DNA of 64,000 nucleotides from Coffea arabica (GCF_036785885.1 NC_092312.1:23950001-24014000), one strand, 5' to 3'; counted from the first letter of the stretch, positions 25,145-38,547 are shown. Program-made: numbers and translations. Notes: a model not told the origin generated them from the sequence alone.

Positions 25145-28100
25145 GGTGCTGCGAAAATACGGCAATTTGTAGCGAGATTGAAAGTGGTGGGGCTTTAGCT
25201 TCAAATCAGAACAGCACAAACAATCAAAGCATGACTTGGGATTATAGTGATATGAGTAGGAATCATCTTATTTGTGGCATTTGTAGAAAGATGGTTAGGT
25301 TAATCAGAAAGTTGAAATTATTGAAGCTCCATTCATCGACCTAGATCGCCTCCAAAGATTATTGATGTCCAAATAAATTCTTAGCAAAGCTCAATATTTG
25401 TTTCTATTTTTTTTTTTTTGTGAAAACGATTATAATTTATAATAGTATCTGTCGATTTTTTAAGTTCTATCTGGTCGTCTAAGTGCCATCGAAATTTCTT
25501 CCTATGCACATCTATTTTAGATATCAGCAAATTAATTAATTAATTTCATAAACATGGTAAGTTAGATATGAAATAGGTGCATTAATGAGGAACGCACATC
25601 CGATAAAAAAAATCCACTCTTATTTAATTACTCTATTTTTGTGGACCAATCCTGACCTGGAAATGCACATTTTCTTTCTCTAGTGGGATGGAGATGTTTG
25701 AATCCAAATTAATGTAGCCACCTAAAACTGGACGAAAGAAATTTGACGTTTCTAATGGACTTAACTAGAGGCAAGTATCTAATGGTCTGTGGTGTCAAAA
25801 AAAAAAAAAAAAGGAAGAAAAAAACTGCCCACCTTACTCAACTAGATGTATCAAGTTTTATCACGGAATCAATGAATTTGTGTGGTCCTTTTCAGCCGTC
25901 AATGGCAAGTATTAAGTATTAACCCTGGACCACTTGATCGATGGTAATGCATCAAAGGGAAAATAGCCAATTGCTGGACAGGTGGTGCTGGTAATGTATA
26001 TGTCTTGAGGTGCAAGACAACCTATTTTCATCGTACACAATTTTCCAATATATCTTGCTAATCCCTGATTGATTCAACAGATGGCGATATTGCCTTTCAT
26101 GAAAGATGCAAAATCTGTGAATTTTGATCCATGCATCCTCAGTCTTCTTGTACAAAAATGACCGTTTGGATGGTTGTTTTCAGAAATAATTGGTAGCAAC
26201 TTTATAGAAAGAAAAAAAAAAAAAAAAACCTACCCAAAAGAACTTTATAGAAAAAATAGTGTATACGAGATAAAATACGTTAGGAGATCGAATATGTTAA
26301 ACATTTTCGAGAAAAGAACTTATTAAACATTGTAAAGGACCCAAATCTTTATTCGGGATCAGAAATAAGACAGTATATGGCTAAATGGAGAGAGTATTTT
26401 GGACCGGAAATGCTGAATGTTTGTTCAACCCTTGTGTTTATTTAGCATCAAAACGTGGGAGATGGCTTATAATGGCATAAATTAACGAAACCCTTGTCGT
26501 CTCATTGCCAAGCCACATGTATTATTAATTCCTGATACCTCCAAGACCAGGCATGCATGGTTCTCTAAAAACTACATTAATGGTTGAAAAGAACACTGCG
26601 AGCAACCTTAATTTGTTGCATTGAGGATGGAAACACAGCTCCAATAATGATTTTGAATAATGCCAAGCAAACAATAATATTAGAAATCTGTCAAGAAAGT
26701 TTTGGTCTGATAGATAAAGTTGAACCCCCTAAAAATTAAAGGTTTTAGATTCAAATTTCTTTCTCTCTCCTGAAATTTTAAATCCTAACGCCTCTCCTAC
26801 TTAATGTAGTAATTCTATCGTCGACCTAAACAAATTCAAAAAGGATAATATAACATCTGAAGCATGAAAACCTGCCATTGCAAAACTTACTACAAGGGAG
26901 AAAAAGGAAAACAGATAATTTTATTCTCCATTGAGAAATTATGACCTTCCAAGTATTAACAGATAAAGTGTTGTGCAAAAAATTATTGGATGCATGTAAA
27001 GTATCATCTTCTTAGGAAGCTTTTTGATCTTTTATTTATGATTCCCCTAGGACCAATGTAATTTTGCAAATGTAGTGTAGATACATGAATTGGGCTTGTT
27101 CTCTCATTCAAGAAATTTAAAGAGAAATTAATTCTAAGCACCCCCTTTTCTTATGTCACTTCATGCTTCTCCTTTCAAAAGTTTTAAAGAAAATTAATGT
27201 CATTGGACATATGCATGTACATGTTCTACACATTTTTTGTTTCTGTTTCTGTCCATATATACATAGTTCTATTGATGTCCAGCTTAGTGGTTAGCAAAGA
27301 AATATACAAGGAAAATTGCTCTCCTAAGGTGGTTGAAGCTAAATTATGTTAACATCTTAATTTTGTGAAGGAAAAAGAATTGTGCATATCTTTGTTTTGA
27401 TTGGAAATTCCAGGTCCTGAGTTACCATTCTCATTTCTGAGAAACCCTGTGCCTATCTAATAGGTTATATATGCGGCTCAAATTTGTGTGGAGCATCTTC
27501 CCCATTTTGGCGAATAAGTGGAAAAAACCATCTTTGATGCAACTGAGTGGTCTGCATCAACATTGTTGAGTGGATGCCAATACGAGTGAATAAGAAATGG
27601 ATTAAAATCATAGTCATGAATGTATTATGTCTGTTTCTGCCGTGTAGTAGTAAGCTTTGATCTTTCCTAAATTGGATGTGCACCTCCCAGTCTCTGCACA
27701 AGTTCTCCAATTGCAAAATAAGGCATGGCAATTCAATAATTACTGTCTCCAATCTAAAAGCCTAAATCCTATTGATATGGCTGTCAAAAGATATCGAAGA
27801 TTAGACGGTAAAGGACCCTGTGATTGAAACCCTGTATGCATGTTGAAAACGTTACATGTACCATTCCTCTAAAAATCCATAAACAAGTAGATAAAAAGGC
27901 ATAACGTTTCACGATGTCATGCTTGTTAACTTTCGATTTCATCAGTAGAACTAAGACAAATGATAAATTAGTTCACCGGTTTATGGGGGGTTGTGTACAT
28001 TTGATCTGGGTAGAGCTCCTTTGCGTATATATTCTACAATCAAACAGATTCAAAATGGAAATGAAAGCCATCATGAAAGTAGAGGTTTTCTTTCTTTTAC

Positions 28101-30717
28101 CAATCGAACAAAACAAAAAAAGGCACCCGCCGAGAAGGGAATTGCACAGTTAAAAGGCCATGTAATTTTTCTATGGCACGCCCGACAATTGTCCTTGCGG
28201 TGACGGAAATCCCTTCAGGAAAGTACAATTTGGAAGGCGACTAATTAATTCTAGTAAGTGACAAAAGAATGAAGGTTCATAGAAAGTGGGGATCGCCACT
28301 GTTGCTTTTCATGGCAGTTGGTACCTTCACCAGCAGGTCCAGCACACTCAAAGAAAAAGCCAATCAACTGGGGTGATGACCTTGCGCACTTTGTCTTTCT
28401 TTCTTTCTTTTTTCAAATGCCACTTACAAATGAAAGACCTTCACATCATGGATAGCCTCTTGTCATACACAATATGTTGTACTAATATTTCAATCGACCG
28501 ATTAAACTTGCTTCAAAATTAAACACCAACAACCCGTTTCGATAAGATCATATTATCCCTCTTTTTCTTTTGGTATGAGAAATTTTGAATGGAATGAGCT
28601 GTGGTTATCATAGGTCAAGTTATGTTTCAAAACTAAAAAGTTAGTCATGAGAGGTTTTTATGAATCACCCGTCAACACATTTTTTTATATCTGTAGTAGC
28701 AAAATCTGGCCTACGAAATGGCCCCGTCATGTGAACCAACTTGGCTTGGCATATGATTTAAAAATTGTGGACTTCTTGACACTGTCATACCTAAGCCATT
28801 TGGTTGAATTTCCTTGGCGCTTTAATGGTGAAAGAATCATAATGTAATTTAATTAAGGCTATTGATCCAAGGGTTTTGGCCGTTTGCTTTGTGCATGGAA
28901 TATTCTCTCATTAAGATCCAAAATATCCTGCTGCTACAGCAAGCAAGCACGCTCATGTAAGCAAGCGATGGCGGCACAAATTAAGATTACTAAATCTGCA
29001 TGGATATGCACAAGATAATGTACCTCTCTTGTACTCTACTGAAAATTGGTGAGATGCATGTGCAATTTAATCTTCTTGTTGCTTTTCTGCGGTTCCTCAA
29101 GTACTCGTAGATTTAGTCCAGGCGTCTCTGAACCAGTGTTTCGAGAACTGGACTGGATAACCGGCACCTTCGATTGAACCGTGAACCAATCAATCATAGA
29201 TTGAACTGTAGATCGAAAATTCATTCAATTCACTTATTTGTCCGAATTTCAAAACATAATAATGTTTCGTGCATATGCATGTCTGTCTCGTAGCTAGATC
29301 ATTTTTTCATTATATTCTGGCCTAGGAAATAAAAGACCGAATTTCTATAAATCCATAAACAAAGTTAGCGAGCTGTACATTATTACTGCAAAATTTTTGG
29401 AAATTTAACAAAGAAAGATGAAGTCGATAGTGCTAATAGTCTTATGTTCAAATAGCGGCAGAGGAATCAAAATAACTTTTTCGTAAACGTTCTCATCTAA
29501 TTAGATGTATGTTGCTCATATAAACTCGTGAAAAGCATCTTTGCTGCAAGAGAACGAGAGACTTTCAGCATACGATTGTAATGTCGTAAATATCATCTTT
29601 ATATTTGTTTCGAGAACTAGCTATGTCTATCAAAAAAAATTAAGTAAATCTTGCAGTTGATGAGGAAACTGTATTGATAAACGATCTGTAAAAATTTCTA
29701 TGATTCTAGGAACATGGATTGACTTCTTGTGGTGATCGAAGTAGAATCCATCCAAACTTTTTTTCTTTTTTTAAAAAAAAAAAAAAAAGTAAGCAGCAAG
29801 GGCCAAGAGTAATATTTCTAGCATTTAAGGGACGTAGGTTTCCAATTTCTAACACTATCAAGAATTATTTCTACAAAGGGGCCAAAAGTTTCCCACGAAG
29901 TAAGATCGGTTCATCTCTACATCCCAAGACACTGGCCGGTCCAGGCCTGCCACAGGCGCGAATACAACCTCCACAATGATCATTTTCACAAGCCCAGAAG
30001 GTCAGAGCCTCTTTTTGCTGCGCTTATGGGCTAATATTTATTTAAAAAAAAAAGAGTTTTTGATTGAATCATGATGTTTTTTAATTACTTTTTTATTTTT
30101 TAATTTTTTTATTTCACATTCATCACAGTAAATAAATATTTTTTATTTTTTAATCATATTTTTATCTAATATATATTACATCACAAAAAAAAAAGTTACA
30201 GTAGCTAGTAGTGTTATTTCATTTTTTCAAATATTTTTTATCCAAACATTTATGACAAAAATGAACGATTGGCTACATAGCAATCATTTTGCTCTCAAGA
30301 AAATTAAGATAGAATGGGAAATCTAAAAACAACGTAAACTGCTAAAGCATACTTTATTATGATACCGATCATCACTTTTGTCAAGTATGATTTTTAACCT
30401 TTTCATAACGCTCGTCTTTATTTGGAAAAGGGAGGAAATTAATTGCTGATCTTACCTGATTTGATCAAATTTATCGACAATTTCAGAGGGGACAAAAAAC
30501 ACTAGTACTAGCTAACATGCATGACAAGAAATTATTCTAGTGCTATTGACTAAGTCAATGGACAAGAATATAAAATGCCAATACAGAGATTATTAGAAGT
30601 CTATAAACCTGTTTTTTTTCTCTTTTTTGCTTCTATAGGGGCATAACCACTGTAACTAGCAAGCGCTCTAAGAGTGATTCCCGCTTGAAAGTGTCCGGAA
30701 TAAAATCATTCTTTGGA
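25145..30717. other. Long gene-poor stretch
   Basis: I found no exon chain, RNA gene or well-bounded transposon. It has A/T homopolymers (25,799, 26,214 and 29,772 regions), a CTTT microsatellite near 28,400, and an AT-rich patch at about 30,030-30,250 that might be an old MITE without clear ends. The region around 29,130-29,220 contains degenerate GAACC/GGTTC words reminiscent of a decayed element. Open frames here are short and unconvincing. Confidence 0.4.
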
Positions 30718-30987
30718 CAGGGATATAAACGAATCTAATCAAGTTGAATATTCTAATGTTCAAACTTGTTTTGATCATTTTAACGAGTTTCAAATTTTGT
30801 TCAAATTTAATTTATTTATTCGCCGAGTCAAAATTGAATGAGTTTTTTTTTTATCAATTTTGAAAGTTATTGAACGTGCAACACTGTTCAACCTTAATTT
30901 TGACTAATTAATAAATAAAATCCGAATAAACTCTTATCAAGTCGAATTCAATTCGAGTACTGAGTAGTTGGTTTACCTTTCAACCCA
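30718..30987 (+). mobile_element. hAT-like MITE copy A (inverted relative to 31809-32075)
   Basis: It starts GGGATATAAACGAATCTAATC and ends in TTTCAACCC. It resembles the reverse complement of 31809-32075 along most of its length, including ACTTGTTTTGATCATTTTAA and AAATTTTGTTCAAATTT. I could not define a target duplication. Confidence 0.5.
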
Positions 30988-31808
30988 AACCTTAGATGAA
31001 TGAAATGATTTGGAAGTTCTTAACTTGTTGTTAGTGCTCGGTTACAGCTACAATATTCGGACTTTAGACTCTGGACTCATCTAAGTTTGGGATGATTTGA
31101 CAGAGAAGTAAAAGGCAGCATTAACAAAGGCCAAAAGAGGCTAAGGCTCCTACAGTTGCACTGGTAATGCAATTTCTTTTGTTTTATTAAGTAAGCTATT
31201 CTTTAAAGAGGGAGAAAGTGGAAAAAAAAAATCGCTATTCTTTAAGGAATGTCCTCATATTATTGCGTCTTTAAACAACTTGAAATCTTTAAACTAATTT
31301 TTGTTACACCATGAATGGATATTATGGGATATATCTAAATATAATTAGATATAGGGTTAATAACAATTAATCCCCTTAATGTGTACCCCATTTCTCATTT
31401 TACCCCCTAATTTTTAATTTCTATCACTTAACCATCCTATAGGACAAAATTACCCTTTCATTGTTTTAACTTTTTATTTATCCTTCTTCCTTCCCCCTTT
31501 TCTGTCTTTTTTTTTCTCTTTCATCTTTCATCTTTCTTCTTTCTTCTATTCTTTCCAAAAACCTCCATCTCAACGGAAAATTTTATCTTGAGTTTGTAAT
31601 TGCATTTTTGGATGAAACTTTAAAAGGTATCAAAAGCTAATTTTGATCTTTTGTACAATGTCGTGTATCGCAAATTACAATTAATGATTAATAATTATGT
31701 CACAAATTCATCTTGTGATATTTTCTTGAAAATAAAATGAGAAACTAGACTACAAAGGAGAAAAGGCCAAAGAATTGAAACGTTAAAAAATAGTATTTTG
31801 GGTAAGTG

Positions 31809-32075
31809 TAGGGTTGAAAGATGAACCAAATTACTTAATATTCGAATCAAGCTTGACTTAGTAAGAGTTCGTTCGAATTTAGTTCGTCAACTAATTAAAC
31901 CAAATTTAAACGGCATTTTATGCTCGATAACATTCAAATTCGATAAAAAGGTTCATTCAAAGTCGATTAGATAAATAAGCAAGCCAAATTTGAACAAAAT
32001 TTCAAACTCTTTAAAATAATCAAACAAGTTTTAAAATTTGGATGTTCGGTTTGATTAGACTCGCTTACACTCCTA
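31809..32075 (-). mobile_element. hAT-like MITE copy B
   Basis: It starts TAGGGTTGAAAGATGAACC and ends CGCTTACACTCCTA. It is the inverted relative of 30718-30987 and is nested within the larger element 31353-33246. Flanking 8-mers do not match well, so its exact ends are uncertain. Confidence 0.5.
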
Positions 32076-32365
32076 AGGTTTTGAATATTTTGTAATCATT
32101 TGAGAAGAAAATAGATCCCTACAATTTCTCTTTTTTTTTAACTTCAATCACTAAGATGAAATTTCTTGTGGGAAAGAGGAAGAATTAAAGAAAGGGACAA
32201 AGAAAATAAATGAGGAAAAAAGGGGAAAAAAAATAAAAGAGAGAAAAAAATAAGAGTTTAAAATAATAGAAGGTAATTTTATCCGATAGGAAATGAAGTG
32301 AGACGAAAAAAAGGTTATGGGGTAAAATGAGAAATGGAGTATACTTTAAGGGGATTAATTGTAAC

Positions 32366-32622
32366 TAGAGGTGGCAATTCAACCCACTTAATTAAATTTA
32401 CTCATACCCGCCCATGAATAGATGGGTATGGGTATTTTAAATTTTTGTATATAGGTATAAATGGATTACCCAATAATACCCATTTAATGGGTATTATTGG
32501 GTAACCCATCAAACCCAATTAACCCATTTATAATTCTCTTCCCCCCAAGTCTCTTCTTTTCCCCTACCCATTTTTTTTTTCTTCAAATTTTTCATTTTGT
32601 CATGATGTTAACTGCTTTTGTT

Positions 32623-32678
<56 letters not shown>

Positions 32679-33231
32679 TATTGGTTTTATCTTATTTTTT
32701 TTCTCTTAGTTTGTTAACTTGCTCATTTTTCAGCATTACTAATTTATGATAAATTTTAGCCTATTTTCTTATATTTCTAAAATGAAATTTTAAATTTATA
32801 AATGAAAAAAATGTTAGGGGTTCAAAATTTTTGGATTAAGTTTTTATATTAATTTTTATAGTACTTAGTTCAAATTTTTATATTCTTATTATTCAATTAT
32901 TAAATAATAGGTAATTTTGTGACATAGCATATAAATGAAAAAAAATTGGTAATTAAGTTTATTGAACATTATAAATAAATATTTAAAACTAATGATGGGT
33001 ACAAAGAGTGGTATAAATTGATAACTTAGTTTGCAAAAATGAATTTAAATGAGTTTACAAAAAGTTAAAATAAATGGGTTATAAATGGGTAATTGGGTTA
33101 CCCAATTCATTTTTTGACTTACCCATTTATACCCATCTAATTAAATGGGTATAAATGAATTGACTCACTTATACCCATTACCCATTTTACCCAACTCAAA
33201 CCCGTCCAAGTCACCCATTTTGATACCTCTA
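32366..33231. mobile_element. hAT-like element nested in the TIR element
   Basis: Ends TAGAGGTGGCAA and, reversed, TAGAGGTATCAA are flanked by the 8-mers ATTGTAAC (32358-32365) and ATCGTAAC (33232-33239), differing at one base, as expected for an old hAT target duplication. The interior is rich in TGGGTA/TACCCA words in both orientations. There is no transposase frame. Confidence 0.75.
32625..32679. repeat. (ATT)n microsatellite
   Basis: About 18 uninterrupted ATT units inside the nested hAT-like element. Confidence 0.9.
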
Positions 33232-33246
33232 ATCGTAACTAACCCT

Positions 33247-33769
33247 TTAAAATATAAGTTGAATATACATCTATTTCCCTTAGGAAATTTAAGAAATTGA
33301 AATTCTCATAGATATTTCAAACATATATACATATTATTTCAAGATTTCACTGTTATAGTTATCTACGTATTTTGTCCTTAAATACGTTTTGTCTAATCTA
33401 TATAAATATTTTTGTATACATGCATTATTGGACATTTTATTAATACTTTCACCGTATATAAATCATCTTGTGTTTCTACGTTTATTTCAAATACTTAAAT
33501 ATTCACATATTAGTCAAACTAATAACCCATCCAAGCAAAACACAAAGGCTGTGTTTGGATTTCTCATTTTTTGAACATCAAACTTTTCATATAGAATGTT
33601 ATAATAATATATAAATAAAAATAACTCCAAAAACACTACGTCCAAATAATATATTAAAAATAACTTCAAATATACAAAAAAATTTTAAAACAAAAAATAT
33701 GCACCATCTTCTTCTTCTATCTATCACCACTACCCACTACCACCACTACCCACTACCATCACCACTATC
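33247..33769. other. AT-rich intergenic DNA ending in a CCACTAC-rich tract
   Basis: No gene. The motif GGCTGTGTTTGGAT near 33,549 and the CCACTACCCACTACC tract at 33,725-33,769 may be one arm of an older element whose other arm lies near 35,098-35,280. Confidence 0.35.
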
Positions 33770-34765
33770 GGGCCTGTTTGGAACATGAGTTTTTTAAAAG
33801 TTTGTATAAAACTTTACTGTAGTGCACTGTATAAGTTTTTGAAAAAATTTTATAGAAGTTTTTTTAAGGTAAAAAACTTTTTGATAGAAGTTTTTGTAAT
33901 AAAAAATTTTGTAAAAGTTTTTTGTAAGGTGAAAACCTTTTTTTTTTTCTTTCTTTTTCTCTTTCTCTTTTCTTTTTCTTTTCTTTCCTCTCTTTTTCTT
34001 CTTCTTCTTCTTCTTCTTCCAGACCCCTCCCCCTCCCTCTCCCCCGCTACCACTGCTCTTCTCCCTCTCCCGTCACCCCTTCTCCTCCCCTCTCCCTGCT
34101 GCCCCTCTTCTCCCTCTGGCCCACCACCCCCTTTGCCTGCCACCCCTTTTTCTCCTCCCCTGCCACTGCTCTTCTCCCTCTCCCTCTCCCGCCGCCCCTT
34201 CTCCTCCCCTCTACCCGCCGCCCCGTCACCCCCTCTACCCGCCACCCAATTTTCTCCCCCCTGCCACTGCCCACCACCCACAACCCCACCTCCATGCTCG
34301 CACAAGAGAGGGAAATTGAAATGGAAACATTACTCAGTCACAATACGTCTTCTTCTCCAAAGGAATCTCTTCTCCTCAGTCCCAGTCGTTGAGGAAATCT
34401 TGATGATTGCGAAGCCTTTGTGGATATCAATATTAATTTAGTTAACTGTTGCATTCTACCCAACAAAGCAGCTTTAGCTTCTTCTTCTTGTTCCAATCTT
34501 GATTGGAGCCTAACTTGACCATCTTCTAGCTTTACAAATTACGCCTGACTTGACCATCTTCTTAGCCTGACTGGAGGTGGGGTTGTGGACAGGAGAGGAA
34601 GAAGAAAAAAAAAGGGAAGGAAATTTTGTGTGTGTGTGTGTTTTGTGTATTTTGAAGTGGATGGGTAAAAAATTTTGAGAAGTTTTTTAGGGTTCCTGTA
34701 GCAAAAGTTGTTAAAAAATTTGTAGCTAAAAAATTTGGCCAAAAACTTTACTTCCAAACAGGCCC
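33770..34765. mobile_element. DNA transposon with GGGCCTGTTTGGAA termini
   Basis: The left end is GGGCCTGTTTGGAACATGAG. The right end read inward is GGGCCTGTTTGGAAGTAAAG. Both are followed by AAGTTTTT-rich subterminal repeats. The flanks share only ATC (33767-33769 and 34766-34768), compatible with a 3-bp target duplication. The interior at about 33,935-34,300 is an almost pure pyrimidine tract, so the long open frames there are low-complexity artefacts. Confidence 0.6.
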
Positions 34766-34769
34766 ATCA

Positions 34770-35095
34770 TTCCCTCCTTCCTCCCTCTCTTTTCTCCGCT
34801 TTCCTCTCCTTTCCCCTTCCTACTTCCCTTCCTTTCCCACCACATCCGTCTCTTCTCTCGCTACTCCCCGATCTGGCTTCGACCAGATCGCGGAAGGTTG
34901 AGCAACCTTCTGGTCACGATCTCGTTGCGACTAGATCGTGTGACCAGAGGCCTCGATCTGATCGCTACCAGGTCGCGACTAAAATGTTGTGCAACCTTCC
35001 GTGATTTGGTCGAGACCAGATTTGCGGGGAAGAAGGAAGGAAGAGAAAGAGGGAAGAGAAAGAGGGAAGAGGAAGAGGGGAACTGAGAAGAAGGA
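34770..35095. repeat. Foldback (hairpin) structure
   Basis: A pyrimidine-rich left arm (34,771-34,860) faces a purine-rich right arm (35,025-35,090). Inside, 34,870-34,905 is complementary to 34,986-35,022 with about seven mismatches. At the centre, TGGTCACGATCT and AGATCGTGTGACCA pair (34,911-34,946). The nested complementary arms form a multi-step hairpin. Confidence 0.6.
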
Positions 35096-36666
35096 GGGGG
35101 TGGTGGTAGTGACGGGTGGCAGTGTTAATTTTTTAAAAATATCCTAAAAAGTTTTTAAACTTTAAAAATACTCCAAAATATATCCTAAAAACAACACAAA
35201 AAATATCAATAGTAAAATTTTTTCATATATATTGTTATAATAAAATATTTTAAAAATACCTCCAAAAATAGTAGATTATTATATGTACGTACATACATAT
35301 ATACATACATATACATGCACACGCATATACGTATAAATAAAATGGAAACATAGTAACCCATTGACCCGAACCCGATTTCTTCTAGCTTCGGAGCAGAAAA
35401 CGCAAGCGGCAAACAGACCCTTATGCTACCTAAAACCCTTTTCTTCCTTCCCCCTCCTCGTCAAGCCCTGTCGAAGTCGTTCCGGACTGAGCCCCTCCGG
35501 TACCGTGATATGCTTATTTCCTCTCCGCTATCTTGTCCTTCTCCTTCAACCCATACCTTTCAGTCATTTAAGTTTTTTTGCCCCTTTCTGAAGAAGATTG
35601 CATCTTGGATTAACATGTGGAGTGACCCATAAAAAATTTGAGCTTGATTAATACTATTATTGATTAACCCTAGTAAAGGGTTTTGGGAGTATGTAGGATT
35701 TAGGGGGCGAGACAGTTTTAAAATGAGATACAAGTGAAGGCTTTTTTTTTTCCCAATAAAGTGATGCGTGCATCTTTTATCACTACTGACCCAAATTTGT
35801 AACTTTTTTGTTACTTCTTCACAGTATAATAGTTATCTAATTATGGGGTTGTCATCAGGATTTGGGCTTTGCTCTGTTTAGTAAAATTGGGAAATTTTTA
35901 TTGTATAATCTTCCTTTCTTGACTGCTGTCATTAGTTGAATATTAGTTGATTTTAGTGGGAGTGCATTGCTAAGTGACAGAGTATTTTCATTTGACGCAT
36001 TTACTCTTTATTCGCTTCTTTTCTCTTGTTGACTGTGTTTTTACACAACCTTTGTTTGATTTTAGTGTAGATAGAGAAACTGTTTTTGACTTAGGATTTA
36101 GTCATTGCAATACTTATGCACTTGTAATTAGGTTGATCCAACAGAAGTTAGGATCAAGCTGATGTAATAGGATTAGAATTTGGTCCATGCTGTATCCTTT
36201 AGAGTGTATTAGAACTGCAAAACCGTCTCTTTCTTAACAATGTCGAACTGGAAGTTGAAACGGCATCTTTTTCTCTAGCATACCACCGTACAGAGAGGAT
36301 TCCTATTGAGCATGTTGGACTTGTATTTTTGCAAATTAACAGGATGTTATATGCTGAGGATGCTATATGATGCGTTGCTGTCTGTATACCTTCGCACCGT
36401 TGTCTGTTGCAGATCTTGATTGCGGATGTATTATGGATCCTGAATGGATTTAATTGACATTTTTCCAATCGATTTTGTTGTGTTTCTCTGCAACTGGTTC
36501 CTTGTATCCATGATTTTCAATGCAAGAACTTGAGCATTTTCATTTTTCTTAGGCTTGATGTTCGCTTGTAGTTTTACCACTCATGAGTATGTTTTGGTCT
36601 ATTTTTAATTCATCTGAACAACCTCCTTTTTGGCACCAGGTTTTTCTTTCTCTTTCAGTTAGAAGT
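35096..36666. promoter_or_regulatory. 5' region of the bL27m gene, including a probable 5'-UTR intron
   Basis: The proximal part (about 35,390-35,520) is less AT-rich and carries CTAAAACCCTTTT, close to the telo-box (AAACCCTA) common in plant ribosomal-protein promoters. A strong acceptor TTTCTCTTTCAG ends at 36658, eight bases before the start codon, implying a 5'-UTR intron. Its donor is not certain. No other gene is seen. Confidence 0.45.
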
Positions 36667-37311
36667 ATGATGAACATTACTGGATCCCTGTTTAGGAGGT
36701 TGACCATCAGAGAAGTAATCACCAGTACTCCTGTCTACAGTTCTGCAACCGGTAAAATTTTTACCTTACTTGTGAGTGGTTAGGTTTAACACTATCTCAA
36801 ATATTGATACATGCAATGGAGATTAGATATGATTAATGCATATAAAAATTGTAGATGCATCTGGAGACGGCTTAAGCTTGGTATTCAGGCGATGGGCTAC
36901 CAAAAAGACTGCTGGATCAACCAAGAATGGGCGAGACTCTAAACCCAAAAATCTCGGTGTGAAGAAATTTGGTGGAGAGGTCAGATCACTTTGTTTGACT
37001 TATATGACTGAAATGCTAGTTGTACATAGCCTCAAGATTCATTCATAATTCTAATTGGAACCTTTTGATAATGGCAGAGGGTGATCCCGGGAAATATCAT
37101 TGTTCGACAACGGGGAACCCGTTTCCATCCTGGTGATTACGTTGGAATGGGGAAAGATCACACGCTTTTTGCTTTAAAAGAAGGATGTGTTAAGTTTGAA
37201 CGACATAAACTGACTGGACGTAAGTGGGTGCATGTTGAGCCCAAGGAGGGTCAAGAAATTCACCCGGTTTACTCAAGTGGTGCAGCTCCTAAGATGAAGA
37301 CAACTGCTTAG
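36667..37311 (+). CDS. Mitochondrial large-subunit ribosomal protein L27 (bL27m)
   Basis: Three exons: 36667-36751, 36855-36979 and 37078-37311 (TAG). They total 444 bases, or 147 residues. The first part (LFRRL...[12 protein letters not shown]) looks like a mitochondrial presequence with Arg and hydroxylated residues. After it comes the L27 core: [27 protein letters not shown], then [16 protein letters not shown] and GKDHTLFAL, ending KMKTTA. L27 contacts the peptidyl-transferase centre of the ribosome; the N-terminal region and RWATKK context are what I recall for the plant mitochondrial rather than plastid form. Two ATGs are adjacent (36667 and 36670). The first has an A at -3; the second would give [10 protein letters not shown], close to what I recall for homologues. 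The reading frame is intact and borders are GT-AG. It is convergent with the gene at 38548-41426. Confidence 0.92.
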
Positions 37312-38547
37312 GTTTATCTTATCACCTTAACTGAAGCTGTATAATTTACAGTATTGGTTTTAGTTGATTTTGTTTGATGAGCTCAAAATGTCGAGATTTG
37401 ATGCTTCCAGAAAGTTTCCATGTTTTCTAGTGCCTTTTTCATTTGAGTCCAAGCTTGGCTGCTTAGATTTCCAGGTCTATCTGGAGAAAGATTTTGTTGG
37501 ATAGAAATAAATTCTTGAGGGAAATTAATAGGTTCTTTTAGCAGAAAATGGCAACCGAAACATATGATTGTGAACAGGGATCAGTAAGTTTACGAAATCA
37601 CATATTAACATAATTTTTAAGTGAGTTTGCATATTAGTACCATGTTGTTCAGCAATAAATCCTTCCTGCAAAGTCTCAGTTTTCTTTATTCCATAAGCCT
37701 AGAGCCAGAGTTTCATCCCAAAGGAAAAGGCAAGGTTGGAAACCCTTGAGCTGGTTTCATTTGGGCAATTCGTGGTCTCGAGATTATTGGGATTTGATCT
37801 CTAGTAACTATCAGCCCACCCAAGAAGACAATGCCAGCCTAGTTAGCCCCTTGACAATGTTGCCTGCAACCTTCTCGCTTCAGCACCTTGAACACGCGAA
37901 ACAAGCAAACAAGAGTAGCTTACCTTGCAAAAGCATTGTCACTAGCAAAAATGTTTAGAACTCTAAAAGCGGCAGGATGAAATCAATTGAATGCTTTAAG
38001 ATGCAATCAGCATGTGCAAAAGTAATCGTCAATGAAGCACAGCTTCATTCCATAGTTATTAAACAGAAAAAACATGGGACGAGCCCAAAATACAGGATAA
38101 TACCACTGTCCTGATGCCATCTTCTCAATGTTACAAAAGCCAAATGTATCCCAGATACAAACAAGCAATCAACTCAGTCAAGCGAAGAAACGGAAGAATA
38201 GGAAGAAATTGCCTAAAGAAAATGAGTTTTTGTACGATAGCATGTCAAACTTCTTAGAAGCAGCGTAATTATTAGACTTGTCATTGCGTTCTGTCAGAAA
38301 AAAGTACAAAGAACATGTATACGTAAAATCTTCTGTTGGAGACCAGCATTAGGAATGGATGACACGGAACAAGCCAATGCTCTCACAACTGTCAATTCGT
38401 CCAGGCCATTCTGTATAAAGCGTCTGGTTGATTTAAAACAGACAATAATGCTTGTATCACTCTGATGAAGATTGAACAGAGGCTGCTCCCACGTTTACAT
38501 ATAAAGGCAAAGGAGAAACATTTAGTCGCAAACATTAGGTGCATGTC
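37312..38547. other. Shared 3' flank of bL27m and NDUFAF3-like genes
   Basis: It must contain the two 3' UTRs. No independent gene is visible. The open frame at 37746-37958 has no recognisable family. Confidence 0.5.

Larger units (their letters stand above)
31353..33246. mobile_element. TIR element later hit by two other insertions
   Basis: The left end (31353-31460) and the right end (about 32270-32365 continuing at 33240-33246) are inverted repeats. Left reads AGGGTTAATAACAATTAATC and right, reversed and with the inner insertion removed, AGGGTTAGTTACAATTAATC. This continues through CCATTTCTCATTTTACCCC in both. The interior also contains MITE copy B and the hAT element listed separately. 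The outer target duplication is not clear. Confidence 0.6.

Noticed and set aside
27465..27752. 95-codon minus-strand frame in the gene-poor stretch
   Set aside because: No domain, and it is isolated in AT-rich DNA. Likely chance.
33785..34441. 218-codon Pro/Ser/Leu-rich frame and its antisense Arg/Gly/Glu-rich frame
   Set aside because: Translation of a nearly pure pyrimidine tract inside a transposon; low-complexity artefact.
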